From Pyrus communis (taxonomy: Eukaryota; Streptophyta; Magnoliopsida; Rosales; Rosaceae): DNA of 64,000 nucleotides. Position numbers and translations under genes: made by a program. This document shows, piece after piece, positions 10,103-21,302 of this stretch. Position 1 is the stretch's first letter; each line of letters opens with the position of its first letter. A model generated the notes under the pieces. The model ran no database searches. It worked only from the letters and a program-made list of their open reading frames with translations, and was not told the origin of the DNA. The stretch spans positions 11,642,001-11,706,000 of the forward strand of contig NC_084813.1 of assembly GCF_963583255.1 (NCBI RefSeq). The letters run 5' to 3'.

Positions 10103-10765
10103 CTCTTGTGCCGCACCCTTAGGAAGCTAATCCCCCCTTCTACACAACCTGCCTTCATTCACAAACATATCCAACCTTGCCGCAGCTTTCCATCCAAATT
10201 TCCACCATCCATCGACTTCCAAACCTTCGTCCAAACCACCCTACACCACCACTAAGCCTTGCCGCACCACCATACCTCCATAAACCCAACTTAAACCAAG
10301 AAACTCATCCAAAAACCCACCTTAGCACTTGTGCCGTGACCTAGCAAAGAAGAGGAGAAAGAAGACGAAGCCTTGGACGTTTATGCATTCAAGTTGGAGT
10401 GTTGGAACGCTTCTAGGTGTAATCTATCTTTTGTTTTCAATTTTTAATTCTAATTTCCTTTGTTTCGTTATGAACATGAGAGGCTAAACTCGTTTTAGCC
10501 TAGGGATGCTTTAAAGCCATGATTATATTTATAATATGAGTTGATAAATTCCAGTTGTGATTTCATAAATTTAGAATGCAATTTACTTAACCGTTTGATG
10601 GATAACTTATTCTTGTATGTTGATTAGGGAGGCCTACTTAATTTGCATGCTTGAATTTGGTGCTAGAATATAAGGGTGTTTCACATAATCGTTACAAACT
10701 TATATTCACAAGTAGTTACGGTTGTTTTCACAATCATGTTAAGTAAATTCCTAGCATGCGTATCA

Positions 10766-10945
10766 TGATGTCATAGTTACAAGTGCTTTGTCAATACTTA
10801 TGATTTCCATTGAACGTAATGATCTTTGATTGTATCTCTATTATGATGTCATGTAGGGGACTTTTGAAGAATGCTTTGGGTTGTCGTATGATGTCATCCA
10901 ATCCAATAACTTAAGGGAAATCTGAGGGTTAATTAGTGATGTCAC
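10766..10945 (+). repeat. Four dispersed copies of TGATGTCA in LTR C
   Basis: TGATGTCAT begins at 10766, 10844 and 10889, and TGATGTCAC at 10937. Flanks differ between the four sites. Other LTR families carry a different word at the same four places. Confidence 0.85.
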
Positions 10946-11507
10946 GGTTAATCTGGGGTATTGAGGTTCATGGTTTATCGGAAAAGCAACTGGAAATCAA
11001 CTTATGTTTGAATGTATCATGTGTGGAGAAGTATCCCTTGGCTAGTTCATCATCCATTGGTTTTACTCAAATTCTTCCAAAAATCTGTTTTAAGTTTTAA
11101 GTTACTTGTTTTCTTTTAAATTCGTCCAAAAACAAATCCCCCTTTCTTACTTATTCCAAATATTTCCAAAAGTGTGTTTTAGAGTCTTTTGAGTCAAAAC
11201 AAATTGTATTTTCGTCCAAATTAGTGTTAAGTGTTCAAAAACTGCCCAGATTGTGTTTTTAAGGCAGTTTTGAGTGTTTTGTTGCTGTTTTGAGTCTTTT
11301 GGTTTGTTTTAGTGTTCTAGTGTTTAGTTTTACATTCTTTGAGTCTAGTTTAGTGTTTTAACCTTTGTTTTACGTTTTTGAGTCAGTTTTCAAGTGTTTT
11401 AGCAACCCCTCCTAATCCCCGGTTTAGAACGATCCCTACTTATACATATACTACAATTGTCAAAAGAGGGTTTAATTTGTGTGCTTATATAATTCGCATC
11501 AAATTTT

Positions 11508-11526
11508 TGGCGCCGTTGCCGGGGAT
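11508..11526 (+). other. Primer binding site (tRNA-Asp), element C
   Basis: TGGCGCCGTTGCCGGGGAT, six bases after the LTR. GGGGATTAGCA (11521-11531) can pair with TGCTAATCCCC (11536-11546). CCGGGGATTAG (11519-11529) can instead pair with CTAATCCCCGG in the LTR (11412-11422). Confidence 0.9.
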
Positions 11527-11591
11527 TAGCATGTTTGCTAATCCCCCGTTGTTTCTTTTTGTTTCTTTTTGTTTTGTTTTTGTTTTAGCTG

Positions 11592-11619
11592 CTGACCTTA
11601 TTTCTTTTCTTGTTTGTAG
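11592..11619 (+). promoter_or_regulatory. Putative 3' splice site upstream of gag, element C
   Basis: CTGAC (11592-11596) fits a branch point. A T-rich tract and TAG (11617-11619) follow, 24 nt downstream of the branch A. The gag ATG is at 11630. The same arrangement precedes gag in elements B and G. Splicing is inferred. Confidence 0.5.
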
Positions 11620-11629
11620 GTACTAGTTT

Positions 11630-14560
11630 ATGACTCATAGTTCTCAAACCATTAGTGCAAACATCTTGGATTTCGACGACGATTTTGAGCGCACTTTGAG
11701 GAAGAAGAAGAAGAACCCAAAACTTCAACCAACAAGTTCTTGTTCGGCTTCCAATTTTGAGGAGGAAGAAAGACCCACGGCAAGGGAGGAAGAAGAGGTC
11801 CACACCATGGCAGCGGACAACCGTACAATCAAGGAGCTTTCCGCTTCGGGAATGGACAATGCCGCACCCTTGTGCATCCAATACCCAAGGGCAGCTCAAG
11901 ACAAGACCGACGAATTTGAATTGAAGTCAAGTTTGTTGCACCACATTCCAAAGTTCCATGGACTGTCCATGGAGGATCCCAACAAGCATTTGAAGGAGTT
12001 CGAGGTGGTGTGTTCGAGCATGACTCCAATTAACGTTGATAGTAGTATTTTGAAGATGAAGGCTTTCCCGTTCTCACTCTTCGAGAAGGCCAAGGATTGG
12101 TTGTACGAGTTAGCACTCGGAACGGTCACTTCTTGGGAGAGCATGAAAATGGCGTTTCTTGAAAAGTTTTTTCCTACTTCAAGAGTCATTCTCTTGAGAA
12201 AGAAGATTAGCGGAATCGAACAAAGTCAAGGGGAGTCTTTTCCAACATACTACAAGCGTTTTAAAGCCCTTGTTGCATCATGTCCTCAACATCAAATGAA
12301 GGAGGAGCTTCTACTTCAATACTTCTATGAAGGTCTTCTTCCTATTGAAAGGCAAATGCTTGATGGTTCGGCAGGAGGTGCGTTGGTGGATAAAACTCCC
12401 ATGGCAGCCAAGAATCTCATTGCAAACCGGGCTCTCAATGCACAACAATACGAAGGAATTGGGCAAAGGGACCCCCCACGGCAACAAGTACATGAGGTAA
12501 GTTCTCAATCCGACATTCAAACTCAATTAGCTAATCTTACTTCTCTTGTGTCTCAGATGGCCGAAGGAATGAAGATCCAAGGTCCAATTGTATGTGGCGT
12601 ATGTTCTATTCAAGGTCATCCTTCGGAAAAGTGCCCTCAATTGATTGAGAATGGGGGATGGGAGAGTGCACACGCCATTGGATTTCCAAGCCAAAATCAG
12701 TCAAGGAATGATCCATATTCCAATACATACAATCCGGGTTGCAGAGACCATCCTAACTTCAAGTGGAGGGAGCCTCAACAACCTTACCAACAAGGAGGCT
12801 TTAGGCAGCAACCCCCGGGGTTTTACACCAAAACCCACGGCCAAGAAGCATCACCATCCCAATCCGCCCAAAACCATCAAGGTACATCTTTAGATAATGC
12901 TACAATTCTTAAGTTACTTACTAGTTTATCTCAGGGGCAAGAAAATCAAAACAAAGTATTGCAAAACCAAGAAAAAGCAATGCAAAACCAAGACAAAAGG
13001 GTGGACCACTTAGAGAAGCAAATAGGGCAGATTGTGGAGTTTGTGGGACAATTCCGAGACCAAGGCAAGCTTCCAAGCTCAACCATTGTCAATCCAAAGG
13101 GAGGGTTCGAATCTGCCAAAGCAATCACTTTGAGGAGTGGAAAAGAAGTTGGCACCATATCCACACCACCCAAAACAAGTCCTAACGAAGAAGAGACGTT
13201 GCAACATGAAAAGGAGGATGAAGGGAAGCCCACGGCAAGGACACAACTTCCATTGCCGCAAGCCCAAAGGGACCAAAACTCATCCATGCCATCCCATTCG
13301 GCCACCAAAGGTAAGTTAGGTTCAAATTCGATTAATTCTAACCCCGTTCCACCCAATGTTCCTTTTCCTCACAGATTTTTGCAAACAAAGAAGGAGGAGC
13401 ATGAGAAGGACATTCTTGAGACGTTTAGGAAAGTTCAAGTCAATATCCTGTTCCAATATGCCATAAAGCAAGTGCCCAAATACGCTAAGTTCTTGAAGGA
13501 ATTGTGCACTACAAGGAAGAAGCCGTCACATAAAGAGGTAGTAAGGGTAAGTGAAAACGTTTCCGCTGTTTTACAAAGGAAGTTACCACCAAAATGCAAA
13601 GATCCAGGTAGCTTTACAATTCCTTGTATTATTGGCCAAACTAAGTTTGAACATGCTATGTTAGACTTAGGAGCTTCAATTAACGTCATGCCATATTCTA
13701 TTTATGCTTCAATGAACCTTGGTGAATTGAAAAATGATGGTGTGATTATTCAGTTGGCCGATAGATCTAATGCCTATCCAAAGGGCGTATTGGAAGATGT
13801 CTTAGTGCAGATGAATAATTTGATCTTTACGGCGGATTTCTACATTCTTGAAATGGAAGAAACCACCCATGCTCCATCTTTGCCGAGTCTTCTTGGGAGG
13901 CCCTTCATGAAGACGGCCCGAACAAAGATAGATGTGTTTAAGGGCACTTTAACAATGGAATTCGATGGGGAAGTGATTGATTTTAATATTTCTGAAACTA
14001 TGATATTTCCTAATGATGATCACTCCTGTTTCTCTATTGATATTCTTGATTCTTTTGCGCAGGTACACCTTGATCAATTACATGGAGATGCACTTGAAAC
14101 GGTCATCACAAATGGCATAGAAGTGAAGGATCACATGGTTGAGACCATAGCACCCCACGGCACACACTTGCAATCCTATGCCGTGGCCTTTGATGATGAT
14201 GTAATTGAGACCGTGGCAGCCCTAGAGTCATTGCCACGGCTCCAAGGTAAGACCCCTAGTCCAATTTCAATTCCAATTTCGACTAATAAGTTGCTTCCTT
14301 CTATAGAACAACCACCTACCCTTGAGCTCAAACCGTTGCCAAATCACTTGAAGTATGTGTTCTTGGGTGAGCAAGACACATTGCCCATCATTATAGCCTC
14401 ATCACTCACGGCACAAGAGGAGGAGAAATTGGTGAGGGTTCTCAAAGAGCATAAGACGGCCATTGGGTGGACTTTGGTCGATATCAAGGGCATAAGTCCT
14501 ACCACGTGCATGCATCGAATTCTCATGGAAGAAGGCGCCAAACCATCAAGGGAAGCCTAA
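11630..14560 (+). pseudogene. gag-pol: gag-protease-RT N-terminus of element C, ended by nonsense codon
   Basis: A 976-codon frame. Gag (about residues 1-320) is followed by the zinc knuckle [14 protein letters not shown] (CX2CX4HX4C), a glutamine-rich coiled-coil-like linker, the aspartic protease (LDLGAS, then [12 protein letters not shown]) and the start of reverse transcriptase ([20 protein letters not shown]). The ORF closes at TAA 14558-14560 where elements G, K and H have CAA, consistent with a C-to-T change. The polyprotein would supply particle, protease, RT/RNase H and integrase. Everything except this stop looks functional in this part. The start is the conserved ATGACTC 11 bp after the splice-acceptor-like TAG. 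Confidence 0.9.
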
Positions 14561-17218
14561 CGTCGACTCAACCCACCAATGATGGAAGTAGTGAAGAAGG
14601 AAATCACCAAATTGCTTGATTGTGGCGTCATCTATCCTATCTCGGATAGTTGTTGGGTTTCGCCGGTCCAAGTGGTTCCCAAGAAGTCCAGAGTCACGGT
14701 GGTGAAGAATGAAGAAGATGAACTTGTGCCTACACGCATTCAAACCGGTTGGAGGGTGTGCATTGACTATAGGAAGCTAAATGCCGCAACAAGGAAAGAT
14801 CACTTCCCTTTGCCATTCATCGATCAAATGCTTGAAAGGTTAGCTGGTCATTCTTTTTATTGCTTTCTTGATGGTTATTCAGGTTATAATCAAATTGTCA
14901 TAGCGCAGGATGATCAAGAAAAGACCACTTTTACTTGTCCATTTAGTACTTTTGCATATCGTCGTATGCCATTTGGTTTATGCAATGCACTGGCCACTTT
15001 CCAACGATGCATGGTAAGTATCTTCTCAGATTATGTTGAAAAGATAATTGAAGTATTTATGGACGATTTTAGTGTGTTTGGAGACTCATTTGATGGTTGT
15101 TTGCATAATCTTACTTTAATCTTGAAAAGATGCATGGAAACTAACCTTGTTTTGAATTGGGAAAAATGTCATTTTATGGTTAAACAAGGTATAGTTTTGG
15201 GTCATATCATCTCTGAAAAAGGAATTGAAGTTGATAAGTCTAAACTAGATCTTGTACGTCACTTACCCTCTCCTACTTCGGTTAGAGAGGTTCGTTCTTT
15301 TCTTGGTTATGCAGGATTCTATAGGCGATTTATCAAGGATTTTTCTAAAATTGCACAACCACTATGCCGTCTCCTACAAAAAGAAGTGGCGTTTGAGTTC
15401 AATGAGGAGTGTGAGAAGGCATTCAAGCTTCTCAAGGACAAATTAACCACGGCACCTATCATCCTTCTACCTGATTGGACGTTGCCTTTTGAGCTCATGT
15501 GCGATGCATCCGATTATGCAATTGGGGCTGTTTTGGGTCAAAGGAGGAATAAGCAATCCCACGCCATCTACTATGCTTCTAGGACCTTAAATGATGCTCA
15601 ATTAAACTACTCTACCACTGAAAAAGAACTTCTTGCCGTTGTGTTTGCTTTAGATAAGTTTCGTTCTTATTTACTTGGCACTAAAGTGATTGTATTTTCT
15701 GACCATGCAGCTCTTAGGTACTTATTCACTAAGAAGGAGGCTAAACCACGGCTCATTAGATGGATGCTTCTTCTCCAAGAGTTTGATATTGAAATTCGAG
15801 ACAAGAAAGGGAGTGAGAACGTAGTTGCTGACCATTTAAGTCGTTTGGTGTGCAATGAGGACTCCTTACCCATCCAAGAGACTTTCCCTGATGAGCAATT
15901 GCTGTCCATTAAGGTATGTGAACCTTGGTATGCCGATTTGGTCAATTTTTTGGTGTCAAAACGTGTTCCAAGTACCCTAGCTAGGCACCAACGTGATAAG
16001 TTAAAGAAAGAGGCACGGTTTTATGTATGGGATGACCCCTATTTGTGGAAGTTTTGTGCAGATCAGATTGTGCGTCGTTGTGTGCATGATTGTGAGTTTG
16101 ATTCGATTCTAACCTTTTGTCATACTTATGCTTGTGGTGGACATCTTGGCACACAATGCACTGCCCTTAAAGTGTTAGAATGTGGTTTTTATTGGCCAAC
16201 AATCTTTAAAGATGCTAGAACATTTTGTTTAACTTGTGATCGTTGCCAACGAATGGGAAATATAGGTGCAAGGGACCAAATGCCGCAAACACCCATCTTT
16301 AATGTTGAAATTTTTGATGTTTGGGGCATTGATTTCATGGGCTCTTTTCCATCTTCGTTTGGTTTTACTTATATTTTGCTTGCAGTAGATTATGTTTCCA
16401 AATGGGTGGAAGCCAAGGCCACCCGGACTAATGATTCTAGAGTTGTTGCAGATTTTATAAAGACTAACATTTTTGCTAGATTTGGGATGCCTCGAGTACT
16501 TATTAGTGATGGAGGATCTCACTTTTGCAATCGTACCATTGAAGCACTACTCAAGAAGTATCAAGTCACCCATAAGGTTTCAACACCTTACCATCCCCAA
16601 ACCAATGGCCAAGCCGAGGTGTTTAATAGAGAAATCAAGCAAATCTTGGAGAAGACCGTTGGACCAACAAGAAAAGATTGGAGTGTGCGTTTGGAGGATG
16701 CATTATGGGCCTATAGGACGACATACAAGACACCAATAGGCATGTCCCCTTTTCGGCTGGTGTATGGAAAGCCTTGTCATCTCCCCGTGGAGTTGGAACA
16801 CAAGGCTCATTGGGCGATCAAGACATTCAACATGAACATAGATGCGGCTGGACTACATAGGAAGTTGCAATTGAACGAACTTGAGGAGCTAAGGCGTGAA
16901 GCATATGAGAATGCTTGCATTCACAAGGAAAAGACCAAGGCTTTTCATGACAAGATGATCTGAAGCAAAACATTCTCCATAGGGCAAAAAGTTTTACTTT
17001 TTAATTCTCGCTTACGTTTATTTCCTGGTAAGTTACGTTCTAAGTGGATTGGACCTTTTGTTGTTACTAATGTCTTTCCATATGGCGCAGTTCAAATCCA
17101 AAGCTTGAGGAATGGCCAAGAATTCAAGGTGAATGGGCATCGTTTGAAGCCCTATTATGCAAATGTGGAAGGGCAGATTGTGGAGGACAATACCCTCCAT
17201 GCCGTGGGCTCTAAGTGA
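14561..17218 (+). pseudogene. pol: RT-RNase H-integrase of element C, one further nonsense codon
   Basis: The same frame continues after the first stop; an internal Met gives an open stretch 14579-16963. RT has FMDDF and the [11 protein letters not shown] region. RNase H has [13 protein letters not shown], the STTEKEL glutamate and SDHAAL. Integrase has the zinc-binding H-H-C-C and the core motifs [14 protein letters not shown] and NGQAEV. TGA at 16961-16963 interrupts the C-terminal domain; the frame then continues through [17 protein letters not shown] and WIGPFVV to the natural stop at 17216-17218. There is no chromodomain. The element could be mobilised only in trans. Confidence 0.9.
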
Positions 17219-17234
17219 GGCCAAGAAGCATGTT

Positions 17235-17285
17235 CGTCCGGCTGCACGACGTTAAAGCAAGCGCTTCTTGGGAGGCAACCCATGC
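17235..17285 (+). other. Conserved post-pol motif, element C
   Basis: CGTCCGGCTGCACGACG, AAGCGCTT, GGGAGGCAACCC, CATGC. It lies 16 bases after the stop codon; same order and spacing as in the other five copies. Confidence 0.8.
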
Positions 17286-19166
17286 ATTCCACTTGAGAGG
17301 ATTTGGGCAATTTTCCAATTCATGCTACAAAATCAGATTTGCGTTCCTAAATCCCTATCTCTTTATTGTTTTTATTTCTTCATGTTAGTTAGTTTATATT
17401 GTTTGGTTGATTGTGTGTTTTGTTTGAAACATTGAGGACAATGTTTGATTTAAGTGTGTGGGGGGGGGGGGGGTAAACAAGTGTTTTTGCATGATTTTCG
17501 TGGGATTTTATCACCTATCACTTATAATGTTGTTTCTCACTGTTTTTAAGCGTTTTTAGAGTGTTTTGGAGTGTTTTAATCTCTTTTGATCAGAAAATCC
17601 GAAAATTTACAAAAAAAATTGCAAAACAGTTTTGAAAAACCCAAAAAGAGTTGTTTTAAAGTTGTTTTTGTGTGTTTGTTTGTGTCTTAGGTCACCTTCC
17701 AACACAATGATGAGGATTTGGTTTTAAATTACATGACTATTAAAAAAATGTTGTAAACAAGGCTGGAAGTTGATTTATGCTTTGGTTTATGCTTGGTTAT
17801 GGTTATAGCTTATGAATTCACATGTAATTACAAAGAGAAAATCAGTTTTTGTAACATGCTTGAAGGAAGGAACTCAAACTAAAGCTACATCCTTGTGAGA
17901 CTTGAGCCTATAACGTTCTTTGGAGAGTATAAATCTGTGATTTCTTGTTTTCTAAAGTCGTTGCATGATCTCATCATTCTTTGCTTGGTTGCTACTTGGA
18001 ATGCATTTCATTATAGTTCCAAATACTAGAACTCATGCCCAATTCATTCAAAGCATGATATTGATTGCATAACATACAATAAGATGAAGTTGTTAGTCAA
18101 GCTAAAGCCAAAAAGCCTATCCCCTTTCACATGTATTGTAGGATTAACCATTTTGAGCCTTTTCAATCCTATTTTCTTTGTTAGCCGCATTATCCTTACC
18201 TAGCCTAGATTAGGGCATCCCATACCCTTGTTCTTAAAGGATAGTGAAGCATGACTTACAATGAACTCCTTTTGATCAATATATTGCAGAAAATGAGTGT
18301 GGGGGAAGATAATAGTGTACGGCCAAAGAATGAAATAAAGAAAAAAATTCGTGGAAAAATAAAAAAAAAATAGAAAAGTGTTGAAAAGAAAGAAAAAGAG
18401 TTGGAAAATAAGTGAGAATGATCTCACAAATGTTGGTTATTGAAGGAAGGGTCCAAAAGAGTGAATTTGACCCTAGTTGTTGCATGAATCTTCCCTTGTG
18501 TTTAAAAGTAGATTTCTGCCATTAAAAGTGAGTTTAAGTGTCAATTTCATTACTTTGTTTCCTATTACTTTAAGAACCTTTGTTTTACTTTACCTTTCTT
18601 TGTTAAACCATTACCCTTAGCCCCGTTACAAACCTCAACTTCTATCTTGATGTTATGTGTTCAATTTGTGGAGTTTGAATTTGGTATGAGCATATGGAAT
18701 CACTGGTTCTCATTCTAAGTAGTAGCATTCCATTCATGAGATCATATTCATGTCATTGTCATAAATCCAGAAAATGCTTTCTTTGATATAACATATGTGA
18801 GTGTTAGAATTCATATTTACATCAATCTTCTCACATATACCTAGTGTAGGGTGTGGAGTTAGAAAATCTTTGTGAAAATTGAGTGCATTCTAGTAAGGAA
18901 TTGAGGGAATTCTCTAAGGCATGTTACTACATTCAAAATGTTGTTTTAATTGATTAAATGTGAACTAATAAGTGGTAACTATGATTAAGTGTTTGTTGAA
19001 GTGTAAAGTAAGCTAAATGTCGTGGGAATGATGTTCAATATTGTGTCATGTTCGTTTGAAATCCCTGAGATACATGTTGGAAGGTTTAGAATGTGTTTTG
19101 GTTTGTTTTTAGTTTCTTTCGTTTTGTTTTGCTCGAGGACTAGCAAAAGCTAAGTGTGGGGGAATT
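17286..19166 (+). mobile_element. 3' non-coding region and polypurine tracts of element C
   Basis: It has the AAACATTG-AGGA-CAATGTTT hairpin (17427-17446) followed by 14 G (17460-17473), a second tract GAGTGTGGGGGAAG (about 18295-18308) and the terminal PPT AAGTGTGGGGGAATT (19152-19166) touching the 3' LTR. An A-rich purine tract lies at 18320-18410. No ORF that I would call coding, so the envelope-like gene of some Athila elements is absent. Confidence 0.85.
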
Positions 19167-21302
19167 TGATAGGAGCATATTTAGGCGACTTACTTAGCTT
19201 GCTTTCGTGCATTTATATTGTTAATTCATAGTTGTTTTAGTAGTTTAAGCCATTTTCGTGTGTTTTTAGGTTCATATGGCTAAGGAAGCAAAAAGATGCA
19301 TTTTGGAGCATTTTGGGGCAAAATTGGACTTGGAATGGATAGCTTATGTTTGGAGCAAAAGGAATGGACGAAATTGAAGACCTAATGAAGTTAGGATTCC
19401 TAATCACAAGAGGATTCCTAATCACAAGAGGATTCCTAATCAAATGAGGAATCCTAGTCAAAGAAGGTTTCCTACTTGAAGTAGGAAAGTTAAGCCAAGG
19501 TTTCCTATTTTGGTTTAATCTTTCCTAATCCTTAAAGACTCCATATTTCAGCAAGATCAAAGGCTCCTACCTATTCTAGGTCACAAAAACAACATCCCTG
19601 GCAACCTTAGGACAATGTCGTGTGTTTCCTTGTGTCTCCCTTCCTTGCCGTGCAAGGAAGGGCTTTGTTCCCTATTTTAAACACTTAAACACCTTCCTTT
19701 CTCATACCTATTTCAGCCATAACTCACATACCCTTTTATATTCCTAAATCCTTGCCTAAATTCAGAAATAAAAGACATTCCCTTTCTCTCTAACCTTTGC
19801 CGCAAGTCACATTCCTATTTCTTTCAATTTCTGATTTTGTGTTTCCTATTCTTCAAAGATTTAGAATTAATTCCTTTCCTAAACCAAGTAATAACGCCTT
19901 TAGGTCTTTTCTTCCTTATATATACTTTTGTGCCGCACCCTTAGGAAGCTAATCCCCCCTTCTACACAACCTGCCTTCATTCACAAACATATCCAACCTT
20001 GCCGCAGCTTTCCATCCAAATTTCCACCATCCCTCGACTTCCAAACCTTCGTCCAAACCACCCTACACCACCACTAAGCCTTGCCGCACCACCATACCTC
20101 CATAAACCCAACTTAAACCAAGAAACTCATCCAAAAACCCACCTTAGCACTTGTGCCGTGACCTAGCAAAGAAGAGGAGAAAGAAGACGAAGCCTTGGAC
20201 GTTTATGCATTCAAGTTGGAGTGTTGGAACGCTTCTAGGTGTAATCTATCTTTTGTTTTCAATTTTTAATTCTAATTTCCTTTGTTTCGTTATGAACATG
20301 AGAGGCTAAACTCGTTTTAGCCTAGGGATGCTTTAAAGCCATGATTATATTTATAATATGAGTTGATAAATTCCAGTTGTGATTTCATAAATTGTGAATG
20401 CAATTTACTTAACCGTTTGATGGATAACTTATTCTTGTATGTTGATTAGGGAGGCCTACTTAATTTGCATGCTTGAATTTGGTGCTAGAATATAAGGGTG
20501 TTTCACATAATCGTTACAAACTTATATTCACAAGTAGTTACGGTTGTTTTCACAATCATGTTAAGTAAATTCCTAGCATGCTTATCATAATGTAATAGTT
20601 ACAGGTGCTTTGTCAATACTTATGATTTCCATTGAACGTAATGATCTTTGATTGTATCTCTATTATGATGTCATGTAGGGGACTTTTGAAGAATGCTTTG
20701 GGTTGTCGTATGATGTCATCCAATCCAATAACTTAAGGGAAATCTGAGGGTTAATTAGTGATGTCACGGTTAATCTGGGGTATTGAGGTTCATGGTTTAT
20801 CGGAAAAGCAACTGGAAATCAACTTATGTTTGAATGTATCATGTGTGGAGAAGTATCCCTTGGCTAGTTCATCATCCATTGGTTTTACTCAAATTCGTCC
20901 AAAAATCTGTTTTAAGTTTTAAGTTACTTGTTTTCTTTTAAATTCGTCCAAAAACAAATCCCCCTTTCTTACTTATTCCAAATATTTCCAAAAGTGTGTT
21001 TTAGAGTCTTTTGAGTCAAAACAAATTGTATTTTCGTCCAAATTAGTGTTAAGTGTTCAAAACTGCCCAGATTGTGTTTTTAAGGCAATTTTGAGTCTTT
21101 TGGTTTGTTTTAGTGTTCTAGTGTTTAGTTTTACATTCTTTGAGTCTAGTTTAGTGTTTTAACCTTTGTTTTACGTTTTTGAGTCAGCTTTCAAGTGTTT
21201 TAGCAACCCCTCCTAATCCTCGGTTTAGAACGATCCCTACTTATACATATACTACAATTGTCAAAAGAGGGTTTAATTTGTGTGCTTATATAATTCGCAT
21301 CA
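19167..21302 (+). mobile_element. 3' LTR of element C
   Basis: 2136 bp, from TGATAGGAGCATATTTAGG to GCATCA, followed by the TSD GCAAG. It lacks 21 bp near 21085 relative to the 5' LTR. The first of the four TGATGTCAT sites has decayed to TAATGTAAT (about 20589-20597); the other three persist. Confidence 0.95.

Larger units (their letters stand above)
9345..11501 (+). mobile_element. 5' LTR of element C
   Basis: 2157 bp, from TGATAGGAGCATATTTAGG to TTCGCATCA. Three 18-bp units (AGGATTCCTAATCACAAG type) at 9571-9624, palindrome TTTCCTACTT-G-AAGTAGGAAA at 9646-9666, TATATATA at 10095-10102, hairpin GGCTAAA/TTTAGCC at 10482-10500, stem GGTTG/CAATC at 10720-10735, four copies of TGATGTCA (10766-10945), hairpin AAAACTGCC/GGCAGTTTT at 11238-11271. 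Confidence 0.95.
9345..21302 (+). mobile_element. Element C: complete Athila-like LTR retrotransposon
   Basis: The 11,958-bp element has a 5' LTR (9345-11501), tRNA-Asp PBS, gag-pol, post-pol region, terminal PPT and 3' LTR (19167-21302). It is flanked by the 5-bp TSD GCAAG (9340-9344 and 21303-21307) and sits inside LTR D. By eye the two LTRs differ at roughly 20 positions plus a 21-bp deletion in the 3' copy near 21085, so the insertion is fairly young. The gag-pol frame is closed by two nonsense codons only. No envelope-like ORF lies between pol and the 3' LTR. Confidence 0.95.
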
